This document shows, in pieces, positions 21,421 to 31,979 of a DNA stretch of 57,410 bases. How positions within the stretch are numbered: position 1 is the first letter of the stretch; every line of letters begins with the position of its first letter. This DNA comes from Gyrodactylus bullatarudis (lineage: Eukaryota; Platyhelminthes; Monogenea; Gyrodactylidea; Gyrodactylidae). The translations under genes and the position numbers were made by a program. The notes below the pieces were generated by a model. The model was not told where the DNA came from. It did no database searches and saw nothing but the letters and a program-made list of their open reading frames with translations. The stretch is from contig SSNU01000099.1 of assembly GCA_012064415.1 (NCBI GenBank), positions 20,583 through 77,992 of the forward strand, in the 5' to 3' direction.

Positions 21421-21617
21421 TTCAGAATCAGCCTGGAAAGAAGAATTGGAAAAATTGATCGCCATTTTGGTTTAAATGACTTCACTATAAAGTTGATAGA
21501 CGATATACTAACAAAGCTCTAAACCCAAGGAAAAAGCATATATGAGTATATAGACCACACAATAAGACGTCTTGGCGAACAACCTCACACGGACCAGAAT
21601 GTAACAAATATGATTAC
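21421..21617 (+). pseudogene. GIY-YIG-like PLE scrap
   Basis: The frame YEYIDHTIRRLGEQ resembles the EYIGHTTRRLEDR block of family A nucleases, with the Gly of YIG replaced by Asp. The hAT element inserted immediately after it. Confidence 0.4.
21610..21617. repeat. hAT-1 target-site duplication (left)
   Basis: atgattac, repeated exactly at 25553-25560. Eight bases is the hAT signature length. Confidence 0.9.
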
Positions 21618-21940
21618 TAGGGCCTCAAAAAACCTAAAAATGACTTTTCAGTTTTATGGGAATATAATTAGGGAAATCATCTAATATCATTGTGAACACA
21701 CTTATCCGTTTATTTTTCAAATTTAAAATGACTATTTTGACCTATTTCTTTGTTAGTGGAATATAAAAGTAATAGACTATTTTAAACGACTATTCGTTGA
21801 TGTGTTATTCTGACGTTCCAACTCCACTATTATTGGTCAATTAAAAGGTGGAGAAAGACCGCTGAACCAATCATATCAAAGATAGAAATATCACGCCATT
21901 TTAGTATTTTACTACCAATTGAATATCTCTATTGATTAAA

Positions 21941-22082
21941 ATGCCTCGTCAAGCACAGAACTTATCCAGAAAAGCATTGAAGCATCGTTCTATGTTTCCA
22001 GATGAATTTAGTGTGACTATTGACGGTAAACTATTTTGTAAATATTGCATGAAAATAATAACCTGTGATAAAAAGAACCAGA
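21941..22082 (+). pseudogene. hAT-1 transposase N-terminus (BED zinc finger, first half)
   Basis: The ATG at 21941 opens MPRQAQNLSRKALKHR, then TIDGKLFCKYCMKIITCDKKN. The C-x2-C pair is the first half of a BED zinc finger, which hAT transposases use to bind their ends. At ~22083 the frame runs without a stop into PLE-B2 linker sequence, making a chimeric ORF up to 22618. The matching His half appears 1.4 kb later at 23520-23667. Confidence 0.75.
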
Positions 22083-23269
22083 AATTAAACAACGTTCATC
22101 CCAACATGGAGTTTACAGCTGAAGAAGAAGAAGAAGGTTCGCTGAATTTTCTAGATGTCCAGGTTACAAAAGTCAATGAAGTGGCCCAAACTAGAATCTA
22201 CAGAAAGAAATCTGTACCATGTCAGTTTTTACCTTTCTTAAGCTTTAGTCCTTCATGCCAGAAGAAAAGTTTAATCAGGAATGAGTTTTTGAAAATTGAG
22301 AGATTAACATCGGAGACAAACAAATCTGCAGACAGAGAAGTCCTTAGACAGCTATTAATGGAAGACGGGTATCCAGAGGCGTTTATAGATAAGCATTCCA
22401 ATTCCAAGAAGAAAGCAGAAAATGATGTTGATAAACTAATTCCGATTTATTTGAAGGTTCCTTTCAAAGGGGATGCTGCCCACCAAGTTCTTAATAACAA
22501 ACTGCACGAAATGACAAGGAGAGCATTCCCGGGTTACAGGTTGCAGATTTTAAACAGAACAACGATGTTAATACCAGATCTGAACAAAGACCAGATACCA
22601 TGGTTAGAAAGAAAATGAGTCATATATCAGTTTAAATGCAACAGTGAGATGTGCAAAAGTGAGGTTCAAAGAACACTTGACGAAGGGGAACAAAGGTTCA
22701 GCCGTACAAGAGCATCTGGAATCTACAAATCACACTGCTGATGTGAACAATTTCAGCATACTCTATCAGACTAACCCAGGTGATCCACGTTCAGTGAGAG
22801 AGAAAGAGTTGAACAAGGCCGAGGCCCACTTTATTAATAAGTTGGAACCCATACTGTGCAAGCACAAAGTTTTGGCAACAAAACTAGGCTATGAAGGCAA
22901 AGAACGTATTAAAATGATTAAGAAGTTAGCCGAAGTTTCCAAAATCCTCAATGATAACCAATCCATTCTTCAACTCAAGTTGCTAATAATGATCAGACTG
23001 ATGCAAATCCAAAAAGCGAACAAATCGAGCAAGTAGTGGAAACTATGTCTCAATGCAATCAAGTCAGTTCTGCCCCAGCAACAATTGCAAGTGAGAATTC
23101 AAGTGCAAAAGAAGAGAAGCTAACGGATGTTAGTAATCAAATCAATTCTCAACCTGTAATTAGTATGAACCGAGAGGAATCAAACATTGTTGCTAATCAG
23201 AAAAGAGGGAAGAAACGGAAACGATTCAGTGGGCAATTATCGTTGGACGAGTTTGTGAAAAGAAGATAA
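22083..23269 (+). pseudogene. PLE-B2: linker, damaged GIY-YIG nuclease, basic tail
   Basis: 5'-truncated family B element. It starts LNNVHPNMEFTAEE, the region after the RT core, then FLDVQVTK, FLKIERLTSE, DGYPEAFIDKHSN and VPFKGDAAHQVLNNKL. After a stop at 22618 the 22644-23036 frame gives RFKEHLTKGNKGSAVQEHL, NNFSILYQ and AHFINKLEPILCKHK, a GIY-YIG domain whose YIG block is deleted. A shift leads to 23036-23269, a polar tail with SSAPATI, INSQP, then KRGKKRKRFSGQLSLDEFVKRR. The tail matches PLE-B4 at 34.4 kb. The nuclease deletion means this copy is inactive. Confidence 0.85.
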
Positions 23270-23339
23270 TTATAATTTGAAATATCAATTAGCCTTGGTG
23301 ACAAATTTTAACTCATTAACTCAAAAATCCAATGAGATT

Positions 23340-23390
23340 ATAACCAATCAGAGGAACTTGTACATTTTCTTTATTTTCTCTATAAATATC
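23340..23390 (+). promoter_or_regulatory. CCAAT plus TATA promoter of PLE family B
   Basis: aaccaatcagagg is followed by ctctataaatatc immediately before the hammerhead. The family B copy at 33773-33815 shows the same layout. Confidence 0.6.
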
Positions 23391-23393
23391 GAG

Positions 23394-23441
23394 CCGGTGT
23401 AATAGTCTGACGATATCCGTGAAATATAAGGTTTATCACTA
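23394..23441 (+). ncRNA. Hammerhead ribozyme (PLE-B2 end)
   Basis: CUGACGA at 23407-23413 (position 7 is free to vary) and GAAA at 23421-23424. Helix I is UAGU/ACUA, helix III is AUAUA...GGUUUAU, and the predicted cut is after C at 23437. Confidence 0.75.
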
Positions 23442-23519
23442 ACTATTCACTTGACTTCAAATTCCTCTAGATGATTCCTTCATCGCCACCAAATATTTTT
23501 GAAGAGGTCCGGCACTACT

Positions 23520-23667
23520 TTCCGCAAAATGAGCCATGTCGACCAACATCGAAAAACAAATGAACATATTAGAAGAATGGGAGTTAATTCTATCAAACGT
23601 TGCAATCAAAGCTTTATTTCTTCAAAGGATCAAGATAAGCATGCCAAATTAGTAAATTTACTTAAAT
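23520..23667 (+). pseudogene. hAT-1 transposase, second part of zinc finger region
   Basis: The frame KMSHVDQHRKTNEHIRRMG supplies the His residues expected after the CKYC half at 22.05 kb, followed by SFISSKDQDKHAKLVNLL. It is separated from the first half by PLE-B2 and from the C-terminus by PLE-A4. Confidence 0.55.
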
Positions 23668-23696
23668 GAATAAGAAAGGATGCCGAGAAAATTTTT

Positions 23697-23745
23697 GAGG
23701 AATAAGCGCTTTATTTCAGGCATACTCTTCAGCCTCTTACATGCC
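23697..23745 (-). ncRNA. Hammerhead ribozyme (PLE-A4)
   Basis: GGCAU, helix I GAGG/CCUC, CUGAAGA, AUGCC, GAAA, helix III AUAA/UUAU. Only the variable position 7 differs from the PLE-A1 copies. Confidence 0.8.
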
Positions 23746-23882
23746 AAATATATAGTAAAAAACAAAGAAAAATATAAATAAATCTGATTGGCTCTCATAA
23801 TGATCAGGGTTGGAGGGCATTTGCATTGTCTGTCGAGTTATCACATTGTCATAACTGTATGGCTTTTGAGATGATTGACGCT

Positions 23883-23900
23883 ACCCACCCTAGGGTGGGT
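23883..23900. other. Conserved palindrome in PLE-A4 end
   Basis: acccaccctagggtgggt, a perfect 18 bp palindrome. The outermost pair differs from that of PLE-A2 but pairing is kept. Confidence 0.65.
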
Positions 23901-24689
23901 CACATTTCTCATGCATATATGATATGAAAGTATAAAAGGTCAGGCATAAACTTAGAGTGTAGTGTAACCTTAACATATGGGGTCTGTGTAGAGTACACAT
24001 TGTATATAGCATTGATCATCATGATAACAATACTAATGTTGGAACACATGTAATAAGTCAGGGATACTATAGATTTCACTCTCAATTTTGTTAGCTGAAG
24101 TACTTGGTAATTTTGTTAGAGTTATTTTCTACATCTGAACGCCTCATTTTTTTCCTTGATTCTTGAGGTTGGCTACTAGTCTGAGCTGAGGATGCATTTC
24201 TATTGTTCACATTTGGCCAATTAAGACCAAGCAGTTTTATTATTTTCTTCTGTTTGCATAGGCTAGGGTTTTCTTTCTTGATGAAGAAGGCTTCGGCTGT
24301 TTTCAAAGTATTGACATTCTTTCCAGTTTGTCTATAGAGGATATAAAAGTTCGATGGGGAAGCTTTTTTTGTCACATACTTTAACATGATCTCTTATGGC
24401 CGTGTTACCAGTGTAGAGATGTTCCTCAACTCTGTCTTCTAGTCTTCTAGTTGTATGTCCAATATACTCTTCTTTACAAGGACATTTGAACTTATAAACT
24501 ACAAATGACGATTTACTATAATCCAATAAGTCTTTAGATTCATTTGTAAACATCTTATTTGTCTTGAAAATGAATCTGATTTTCTTATCAAGAAACGATG
24601 TTTGGAATATCTGGTTCACTTTTTGTTTCAAGAAAGTGCTGTAGTTGTCCCCCATGAAATGATTTTGTGGACGAATCACTTGGAAATAT

Positions 24690-25365
24690 TATATCCCAGA
24701 ATTCACCACATCACTTGCTTCACAACTTTGCAATGTAGATTAAAGATTCTTATGGTGCAGTGAATGAGTTGATCTCTAGTGTCAAGGCTTTAATAACGAA
24801 AAATCGACGTCATCAACATTTGTTTGTTTCAATTGGTCAACCTCCCAAACCTGTTGTAACACGTTGGGGAAATTGGTTGGAAGCAACAGTGTATTATGCA
24901 AAAAAATTGGTTCAGGTACAGGATATAGTGGATCCTTTGAAAGGAAATGGCCAAATTATTCAAAGAGCCAAAGCTGCTGTTAGTTCTGATGAAATTCTAC
25001 CAGATCTTGTATCAATAAATAAAAATTATAGCTCCATTTCACCCCTGATTAAAAAATTTGAATCTAGAGAATTCAATATCCATCAGGCGTATGTAAAATT
25101 ACAAGATATAAACTTTCATGAAGATTCCATCAACCTCAAAAACTATTTGGAGAAGCGCCTTAAAAAGAACAACATTCACAAAATAGTTGAACTAGAGAAT
25201 AAAATGACAGATTCCTATTTGTACAGTTTACTATTAAATGCCCAAACTACATCCTGTAATGTTGAAAGATCTTTTTCCCAGATGAACTCAATCATTAGCC
25301 CAAACAGAAATTTTAAGGAAGATAAATTTGAAAAGATTTTTATGTTGCACATATACAGAGAATAA
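24690..25365 (+). pseudogene. hAT-1 transposase C-terminal domain
   Basis: From 24760 the open frame gives VNELISSVKALITKN, then PKPVVTRWGNWLEATVYYA (the TRW block of hAT cores) and a long helical stretch. It ends SCNVERSFSQMNSIISPNR, EDKFEKIFMLHIYRE and TAA. The last part is the hAT dimerisation domain. Upstream, SPHHLLHNFAM and a stop hint at the preceding HxxH region. About 200 residues are open, the best preserved piece of this element. Confidence 0.88.
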
Positions 25366-25552
25366 TACATATTTTGCTATTATATTTTTTAAATTATATT
25401 TTTAAAGAAATTTTAGATTTATTAAAAAGGATTATCTACTCATAAGTAGTTCAAAAAAATTGTAAATAAGACTATTTTTAGGCTTTTTGATAAAATACTA
25501 TTTTCGTAGGCACCTAAAATCCCTGTTTAGCGGACTTTAATTTGAGGCCCTA

Positions 25553-25560
25553 ATGATTAC
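25553..25560. repeat. hAT-1 target-site duplication (right)
   Basis: atgattac, an exact copy of 21610-21617. Confidence 0.9.
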
Positions 25561-26880
25561 CAATAACCTTTGTAATACAATTTTTCTAAAACATTACGTT
25601 TTGGAAATTAGTATCTTCCAGAAGGTACTAGCCATTAGGGAAATTCAATTTGTACCTGTACGTTTTGCAGTATGCTATTTTAGCTCTTCTTCAATGATAA
25701 GCGAATATTAATACTACTGTTCATAAGATATATATAGCATAGATAAATCATTGCTTTAAAAGGTGAAGTTTGTAATGCTTTAACACTAATGACCATTCTA
25801 CTTAGGTAATACTAATTTAACTGGGTAATTCTTTAGTTTTTATCAAGTATTTTAAATTATTATTTAGTTTCTAGACGAAATTAGTTCGTATAAGCAATTC
25901 TTTATTTTTCCTTCAAATGACAATTTATAAGATGCCATATCCTCAGAAATATTTTATTTTTATGTTAAAGAAAAAATATTATTCAGTATTGCTCATGGTT
26001 GTCTTTGAAAACCTTTTTACAGAAAGAGGATTTTAATCAAAAATATTCTCACGATCCAGAAACGCTGTAATAAATGATAAAAGTTTAAATTATAAGAAAA
26101 ATGAATAATAGATAAACATCTTGAAATAGTTAATCGAAACAAACCAAAAAATGAATATGAAGATTTTATTCTAAATAATAATTGGACTCCAGATTTCTAA
26201 AAACTAACAAATAATTATTTTCATTATATTCTCAAAAATATCATTCTTACTAAAGGTGGTTGAAGTCATGTTGGTTCATTTATATGAAAGTTTTCATTTA
26301 ATCGGCAGTTTGATGACCAAATATATAGTTTAAATAATAGTAAAATTATTTTCAAGTCGTCAAATAGCTGGTTTTTTTAACAGAGATAAAATCTTTGATT
26401 TGAAATGAAATGAAATTCATTGAACAATCCATAAGGTCTGCTTTACATTCATCATTTTCATATAAAATAGTTATCTTGTACAAAAAGAATAATAATAATA
26501 AAGGAAAATAGAAAAATATTTTTATGTGTGTACAATAATAATTAAAATAGTTTGCAAAATCTGTTATAATCTAAATCTTATCTATGAAAGCATTGATTTT
26601 TCAATTATTTTTCAATCACAATGTAATTATTACTATTAAGATTATTTGTCTAATTTCTTCAGAATTCTAGATTTTTCCATTAGTATTAAAAAAAGAAAAG
26701 CTTCTGTCACCAATGTTGCATATTCAGATAATTATAATCTCATTATCGAGTATTTTACTATCTTCAAGTCATTTTTTTCAACCATTTGATCACTATTTAT
26801 TCATATTTTATTTCTACTAATAGGATACATTTTCTAGCTTAGAGTACAATATTTATTATGTAAAACCTTTTGTTGAAATT
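25561..26880. other. AT-rich stretch, no gene seen
   Basis: 25596-25680 repeats 21040-21115 in direct orientation. The rest shows no coding or RNA signal. Confidence 0.5.
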
Positions 26881-26884
26881 CTAA

Positions 26885-27226
26885 AGAGTAATTATCTGAT
26901 CAGTGATCATTATTGATTACACTTCCTGCTGTGATGAATTAGATCCAACAGGTGAGCTTAGACTTGAGATTTTGTTTTTTTATCTAAAAAGGAGACATAT
27001 TTTCTGATATGGGTTAACAGGCTTTAAGTGATCTAGATAAATATAGAATATGAACAAGTTTGTAAAGTCTCGTTGTAAAAGGTTTAATGAAGAAAGTTTT
27101 ACTTTCATTGATGCTTAAGTCTAAGCCTTTTAAATCATTTGAAAGAATTTTTAGAGACGTGTTAATGAAATCAATGTCGATAAAGTCATCAAAACTATAG
27201 ACATTCTTCATATCATCAGCATTATT
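26885..27226 (-). pseudogene. LINE-c: RT catalytic segment joined to 3' end
   Basis: Minus frame 27259-27014 reads ADDMKNVYSFDDF, then SNDLKGLDLSINESKTFFI, the RT stretch around and after the YADD catalytic motif. It then runs directly into a 3' end (26885-27000) that is repeated at 55441-55600. The thumb and C-terminus are deleted. PLE-A5 abuts it at 27227. Confidence 0.7.
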
Positions 27227-27275
27227 AAAGAATAGCGCTTTATTTCGTGGCATACTCATCAGCTTTTACATGCCA
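27227..27275 (-). ncRNA. Hammerhead ribozyme (PLE-A5, minus end)
   Basis: UGGCAU/AUGCCA outer pairing, helix I AAAG/CUUU, CUGAUGA, helix II closed by G-C and U-A, GAAA. Helix I has changed on both strands relative to PLE-A1 (AGAGG/CCUCU). Confidence 0.85.
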
Positions 27276-27504
27276 GATTTATATACAAAAAATTTTCCAA
27301 TTAAGAAAGAATGAATCTGATTGGCCCTTCTTCTTGTTCACCTCCTCTGAGGTGAGTATGTGTGTGCGGAAGTGGACATTACTCTGTATTACTCGTTTCT
27401 GATATTATGTGTTCATCTTTGTGTACATGTGATAAGGGATGAGTGACACCGTGCGTGGGTATTGTATTGGGATCTCACAGTATACTTGTATATTTGAATA
27501 GATT

Positions 27505-27757
27505 CCTGGGGTTTCCTCTCAAGGCAGCAGAAGCTATATTCATTGAAAAAGAAAAGCAAAATCTCTGTGTACAAAAATCAGCAGTCAAACCATTAACCCT
27601 CCCCAGGGCAACAATAAAAACAGCGCAAAGAAATGAAGAACAGAAAGATATCACAATCAATTCCCAACCCCAAACCAGAAACACACCAAGAAAAAGAAAT
27701 CTGGCCGAAGGTAATCAGGATCAAAAGAAGATAACGAAATATTTCACCCAAAACTAA
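27505..27757 (+). pseudogene. PLE-A5 protein C-terminal tail
   Basis: The frame reads KAAEAIFIEKEKQNLCVQK (end of the GIY-YIG domain), then a polar tail with NSQPQTRNTPRKRNL, ending DQKKITKYFTQN and TAA. The upstream part of the same ORF (27443-27500) is only inverted-repeat sequence read through. QKKITKYF fits the PCNA-interacting peptide pattern (Q-x2-I-x2-Y-F). Confidence 0.75.
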
Positions 27758-28011
27758 CTCCACGAATATGTAGGACCCCAGGAATCTATTCAAATATACA
27801 AGTATACTGTGAGATCCCAATACAATACCCACGCACGGTGTCACTCATCCCTTATCACATGTACACAAAGATGAACACATAATATCAGAAACGAGTAATA
27901 CAGAGTAATGTCCACTTCCGCACACACATACTCACCTCAGAGGAGGTGAACAAGAAGAAGGGCCAATCAGATTCATTCTTTCTTAATTGGAAAATTTTTT
28001 GTATATAAATC

Positions 28012-28060
28012 TGGCATGTAAAAGCTGATGAGTATGCCACGAAATAAAGCGCTATTCTTT
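28012..28060 (+). ncRNA. Hammerhead ribozyme (PLE-A5, plus end)
   Basis: Mirror copy of 27227-27275. CUGAUGA is at 28025-28031 and GAAA at 28041-28044. Confidence 0.85.
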
Positions 28061-28159
28061 AATAAACTTGGCATCGCCTTTCTTCATGAATCACTATTGC
28101 TCAGATTAAATCAGAGGTCACCTAACACCTCTCTGCTAATAATTTTTCTATATCAATTA

Positions 28160-28480
28160 TACCAAGAATTTTAATGAAAAGAATTGAGTCATTAATTTTC
28201 ATGAGGGTGTTTTGTAAAGTTATTGGTCTAAATTCATTACTATTGGGTTTAGGAATAGGGATAACTTCAGCGAGTAACATATAATCAGGGAGAATATTAC
28301 TAAAAACAGTGTTGAAAAATATTGTAAAAACTATGAATAAAATATACGACTACTTATAAGTAGTATTAGTATAAGTATATTGACACTAATTTCATAGGAA
28401 TCTTTAATGTTTTTATTTTCTTAATAATTTGTTAAACTCAGAAAAACTCAAAAGGTATTATTTTGATAATTAGAGCATGA
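28160..28480 (-). pseudogene. LINE-d: RT N-terminal scrap
   Basis: Close match to LINE-a at 290-520 (shared gttattggtctaaattcattactatt), the RT region before the DLSKAFD motif. It may be the other half of LINE-c, split by PLE-A5, but the RT middle is missing so this is unproven. Confidence 0.6.
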
Positions 28481-29157
28481 ATCACAATGGATGAATGCTT
28501 GGGTGTTTATTGGAGCAGAATTGTTGAAAGTTGACATCAAGATATTTTGTAAGGCTATATATTGTAAGGATATTTTGATTCTCTTCAAAAAATTGAATTC
28601 TCTCCGCACTATAATAAAATGCAGTTTTCAACCTTCATAAAGATAATGATTTTAATCTCTAAAATAGATTTGCTTTGACTCTACATTGAATTACTTATTT
28701 CCATTATAGAACTCCAGAAGGCATACATATTATAGAATAAATTGCAACCATAGTTAAATTAAAATTATCGAATGCATCTGTAATTTCATTTTTTACGCTT
28801 ATTTCAACTAGACAATTTTTATGAAAGTCACTACATTTTGTATTAAAAAAGCATAACTCGATACTCTATTAAACTTACTATGTTCGATCAGGCAGTCTAA
28901 AATTATTTTTCTCTAAAGTAGTATAATTAGATCTCGATAATCAGGAAATATGATTTCCAAAAAAACAGAAGAAAGAGAATGTTAAAAAAAATAATAATCA
29001 TTTTTATGGCCTAAAAAATTTACTCGTGAACTTTCTTGTTTTGTTGATATCAAACCTATGTTACAATTCTAAGTTAAGATATAGTTTTTTTCAGAAATAG
29101 TTTTCTATTTAACAATACATATGTTAAATCTGTAAACATAAATTATTCTTCATATTA
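28481..29157. other. No gene seen
   Basis: Probably the 3' noncoding end of LINE-e plus LINE-d debris. No motif recognised. Confidence 0.4.
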
Positions 29158-31600
29158 TTCTTAGTACATTAATTTGTTCTTGAGTTCCTTTTTGAATTTA
29201 ATTAAGCTTAGGTTTTTAATGGATCTATTGAGATTGTTAAATATGTTTTTACATTTATTAAATATTGCCAGCTTCTTTAGGTTGTCAAATTCTGGAATAT
29301 TATAACGCAATACTTGACGGTTAGAGTTTACTACGGGGAATGATTTGGTAAGAGTTATTGATTTTAGTTCTCTTCTAAGTCTAAGAGTGTTGCTCGGAGA
29401 GTTTATTTCAGTTTGATAACTCGAAGATAGTAGCCGTACAAATCGTTTTTGTGCAGATTGAATTTTTTCGATCATTTTCTACCTTCAGGATACCATACCT
29501 CTGAAAAATATTCAATAACTGGTCTGGTATAAACTTTGAACAGAAGTGTTTTCATTCCATCAGTCTTTATGCATTTGTGGACATGAATGAGTCGACAAAT
29601 GAATTTTTTTATAATTTCCTTATAGTGGTCAGTGAAGTCAAGTCTGTGAGTATAGGTGACGCCAAGGTCTTATAGTTTCTCTTTTGGAAAAATTTTTTCT
29701 TGATCAATAAATATATTAAGATCAGTGATCGCCATTTCATTCGGCGTTGTGTAAAAGGATTTAGTTTTGTTTGGAATTAGTCCAAATTCTCTTAGTTTGT
29801 CATTTATTTTTGTAATTTCGAGGTTAATGATGTTGCTATCATAACTTTCTTTAAAATGGAACACTATTTTGAAATCATCAGCATATTTGAAGATTTTGAA
29901 TTTTGAAGATTGAATCTCAGCAAAAATGATGTTAAATAGTAGGGGACCTACTCTAGATCCTTGAGGAACACCTGACCCGATTTTTCTAAAAGTTGAGCAT
30001 TACATTCCACAAACTGTTGTCTATTTATTAAGTAGTTTTCAAGATATTTAAGCAGTTTTGCGCAAATTCCTCTGTTGTGGCAGGCTTCAAGAATCTTGCT
30101 GAAAAGTACTTTATCGAAGGCTTTGCTAAGATCAATGTAAACAACAACTATTTTTTGTTTTTTTCTCTTTAGATAGGAAATGTAGCTAATAAATTGATAG
30201 AGATTGGTCTCACGTGATTTGGGCATGAAAGAAAATTATGGTTGATTGTATTATCACATGAGTCAGTATCAATAAGAATATTGTAGTTAAATTGGTCGGA
30301 TGTGTTGAAAACGCTAATAATTTTTCTTGAACTGACTCTACATCAGTATTGATGAACAGATTTTCTTTGCGGGAGAATTTGAAGTATTTGTTAAGTTGAT
30401 AATATCCTATTTTTGGTCTTTTTTATTTCTTCTTTTAAGTTTCTTTCAATTCTAGCATACGTTGACGACGTAAGTATAGGAATTTGGGCACGTGTATTTT
30501 CCAGAGTTCTTCTTGCATTTGTGATTGAGCAAGAGTACTTCAGTTTATTTTCAAGCCGCGAGTTGAGACGTAGTTCAAGATATTCAAGGTTTCTTTTTCG
30601 TTTTTATGTGGTTGCAATTTGGTACATTTGATTGTAATAATCAATGATATTAAAAGCATTGATATAATTATCACGTAGGATTGTTATCGCTTTGAAAATT
30701 CTATAATCCTTAAATTCATAGTAGATGAATTGATTGTTGGTGTTAGATGTAAAGTTTTCAACGTGGTTAAAACAGATAGTGCAAAAAATTCCAATATGAT
30801 CTTTTGTTGGGTAGATATTTTGAGCTTTGATCTGGTATAATATTTCATTAGTTTTAATGAAAATGCAGTCAAGTATGTTTTGGCCTCTAGTTGGAAAATT
30901 TACAATTTGTTTAAGATTGTAGGAGTTTAAAAGAATTCCAATTTCAGAGTGAGGGTTATTCCAGTTTTCATTCGGCATATTGATATCACCGAGAAATATT
31001 GTTTCGTCATCAAGTGGGATATGATCTTCTATAAGGTTGACTAAGTTTGCATCAATAAGAAGAGCAATGTTTATATGTTTTGTGCTTATTTTTTTGTTAA
31101 CTTTAATAATTAGGAATTCATTACCATGATAGCTGAATTTGGCTTCTGACAGAATTTCTATATTTTCCTGGTAGTATATAAGGACTCCTCCATGAGGATT
31201 TTCAGTTCTGTCTGAACGAGCAAATTTCTAGCCATTAATATGAAGACTGTTTGATAAGTTTTTGTCTGAAAGCCATGTTTCAGTTAGGCAATATAAGTCG
31301 TATTGGGTATTGATGATGTGAATTCTTTATTGGTGAAAGCATGAAAATACTGAGCGAATATTTTGAAGATAGAAAGAAAATTGTAGGTTTGCTTGATTTG
31401 TAGTTAATAATTGATTGTTTTCATGATTTGTGAGCAAGTTTGTTGACATGCGTTTTGTTAGGAGACAGGTGGTTAATTTTGGGGTACTTTGAACACAAGG
31501 AGTATTAATTAGTAATTCAATGTTAAAAATGATAAAAATAATAATTATTATAAATCTGATGAGGTTTGGTGCATTAATCATAAAAATTTATTTTGATTTG
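29158..31600 (-). pseudogene. LINE-e: near full-length ORF2 (endonuclease, RT, C-terminus)
   Basis: From a start at 31581 the minus strand gives an unusual hydrophobic stretch (LIRFIIIIIFIIFNIELLI), then endonuclease blocks LQNIRSV, YDLYCLTETWL, GGVLIYY, FLGDINMPNENW, NILDCIF and TKDHIGIF. RT blocks follow: VVVYIDLSKAFDKV, SGVPQGSRVGPLLFN, KYADDFKIV (catalytic Asp pair intact) and EFGLIPNKTKSF. The C-terminal helical part reads RLIHVHKCI, ARPVIEY-like and EKIQSAQKRFVRLL. Two stops and about three frameshifts break it. The protein nicks DNA and primes copying from the nick. Confidence 0.88.
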
Positions 31601-31979
31601 TGTCAGTATGTTCATTAACTTCTGATTTCTCAAAGAAGAGAGCTTGTGGATTTCTTTCTATTTTTTTGTTGATATCATACCTATGTTAAAATTCTAAGCT
31701 AAGATATAGTATAAGCATTTACTTTTTTCACGCGCGTTTCTACTAAAACGGTATTTGAGTGACATAAAATATGATTTTGCGACAAATTAATTTGATTTCA
31801 ATCTGATAACTATCTCTACTGTTTACTATAAGTTTCCTTTCGTCTTTCATATTCAGTCATATTTTACTGAAACCAATCACTCGAATGACAGAAAGGCATT
31901 ATTTACAACACTTTTCTTGGTTTCTATCTGGATTGACAATAATTGAGTCGGATCATTAATCTCTCTGGGAATAAGGGAT
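31601..31979. other. No gene seen
   Basis: Upstream flank of LINE-e. A short repeat of the 29040 region (ttgatatcatacctatgtta...) suggests element-end debris. Confidence 0.4.

Larger units (their letters stand above)
23690..24670 (-). pseudogene. PLE-A4: GIY-YIG nuclease and tail, with 3' end
   Basis: Reading down from ~24670: KQKVNQIFQTSFLDKK, FVVYKFKCPCKEEYIGHTTRRLEDRVEEHL (intact YIG, Arg and a Cys pair), then IRDHVKVCDKK. A one-base shift near 24370 is followed by SPSNFYILYRQTGKN and AEAFFIKKENPSLCKQ. The tail reads SSQPQESRKKMRRSDV and ends SNKITKYFS, TAA at 24091. 5'-truncated, so the RT is absent. The noncoding end to 23690 holds the palindrome, promoter and hammerhead. Confidence 0.87.
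21618..25552 (+). mobile_element. hAT-1 transposon containing two PLE insertions
   Basis: Ends are 12 bp perfect inverted repeats, tagggcctcaaa and tttgaggcccta, with 8 bp target duplications outside. Inside on the plus strand lie a BED-type zinc finger start (21941), a second zinc-finger part (23520-23667) and the hAT C-terminal domain (24690-25365). PLE-B2 (from ~22083) and PLE-A4 (~23690-24670, opposite sense) interrupt them. The original element was probably about 1.7 kb. Confidence 0.9.
27227..28062. mobile_element. PLE-A5: nuclease tail between two inverted ends
   Basis: A minus-strand end (27227-27505) and a plus-strand end (~27780-28062) are near-perfect mirror images of about 280 bp. 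Each carries a palindrome, CCAAT, TATA-like box and hammerhead. Between them is only the plus-strand C-terminal coding tail. Inverted end repeats are known in PLEs. This is the most compact example here. Confidence 0.85.

Noticed and set aside
27208..27220. CTGATGA on the minus strand
   Set aside because: It is the ADD motif of LINE-c RT, not a ribozyme.
27593..27844. 83-codon minus ORF sharing an N-terminus with the plus ORF at 27443
   Set aside because: The shared residues come from the inverted end repeats being read on both strands.
29870..29882. CTGATGA on the minus strand
   Set aside because: It is the YADD motif of LINE-e RT.
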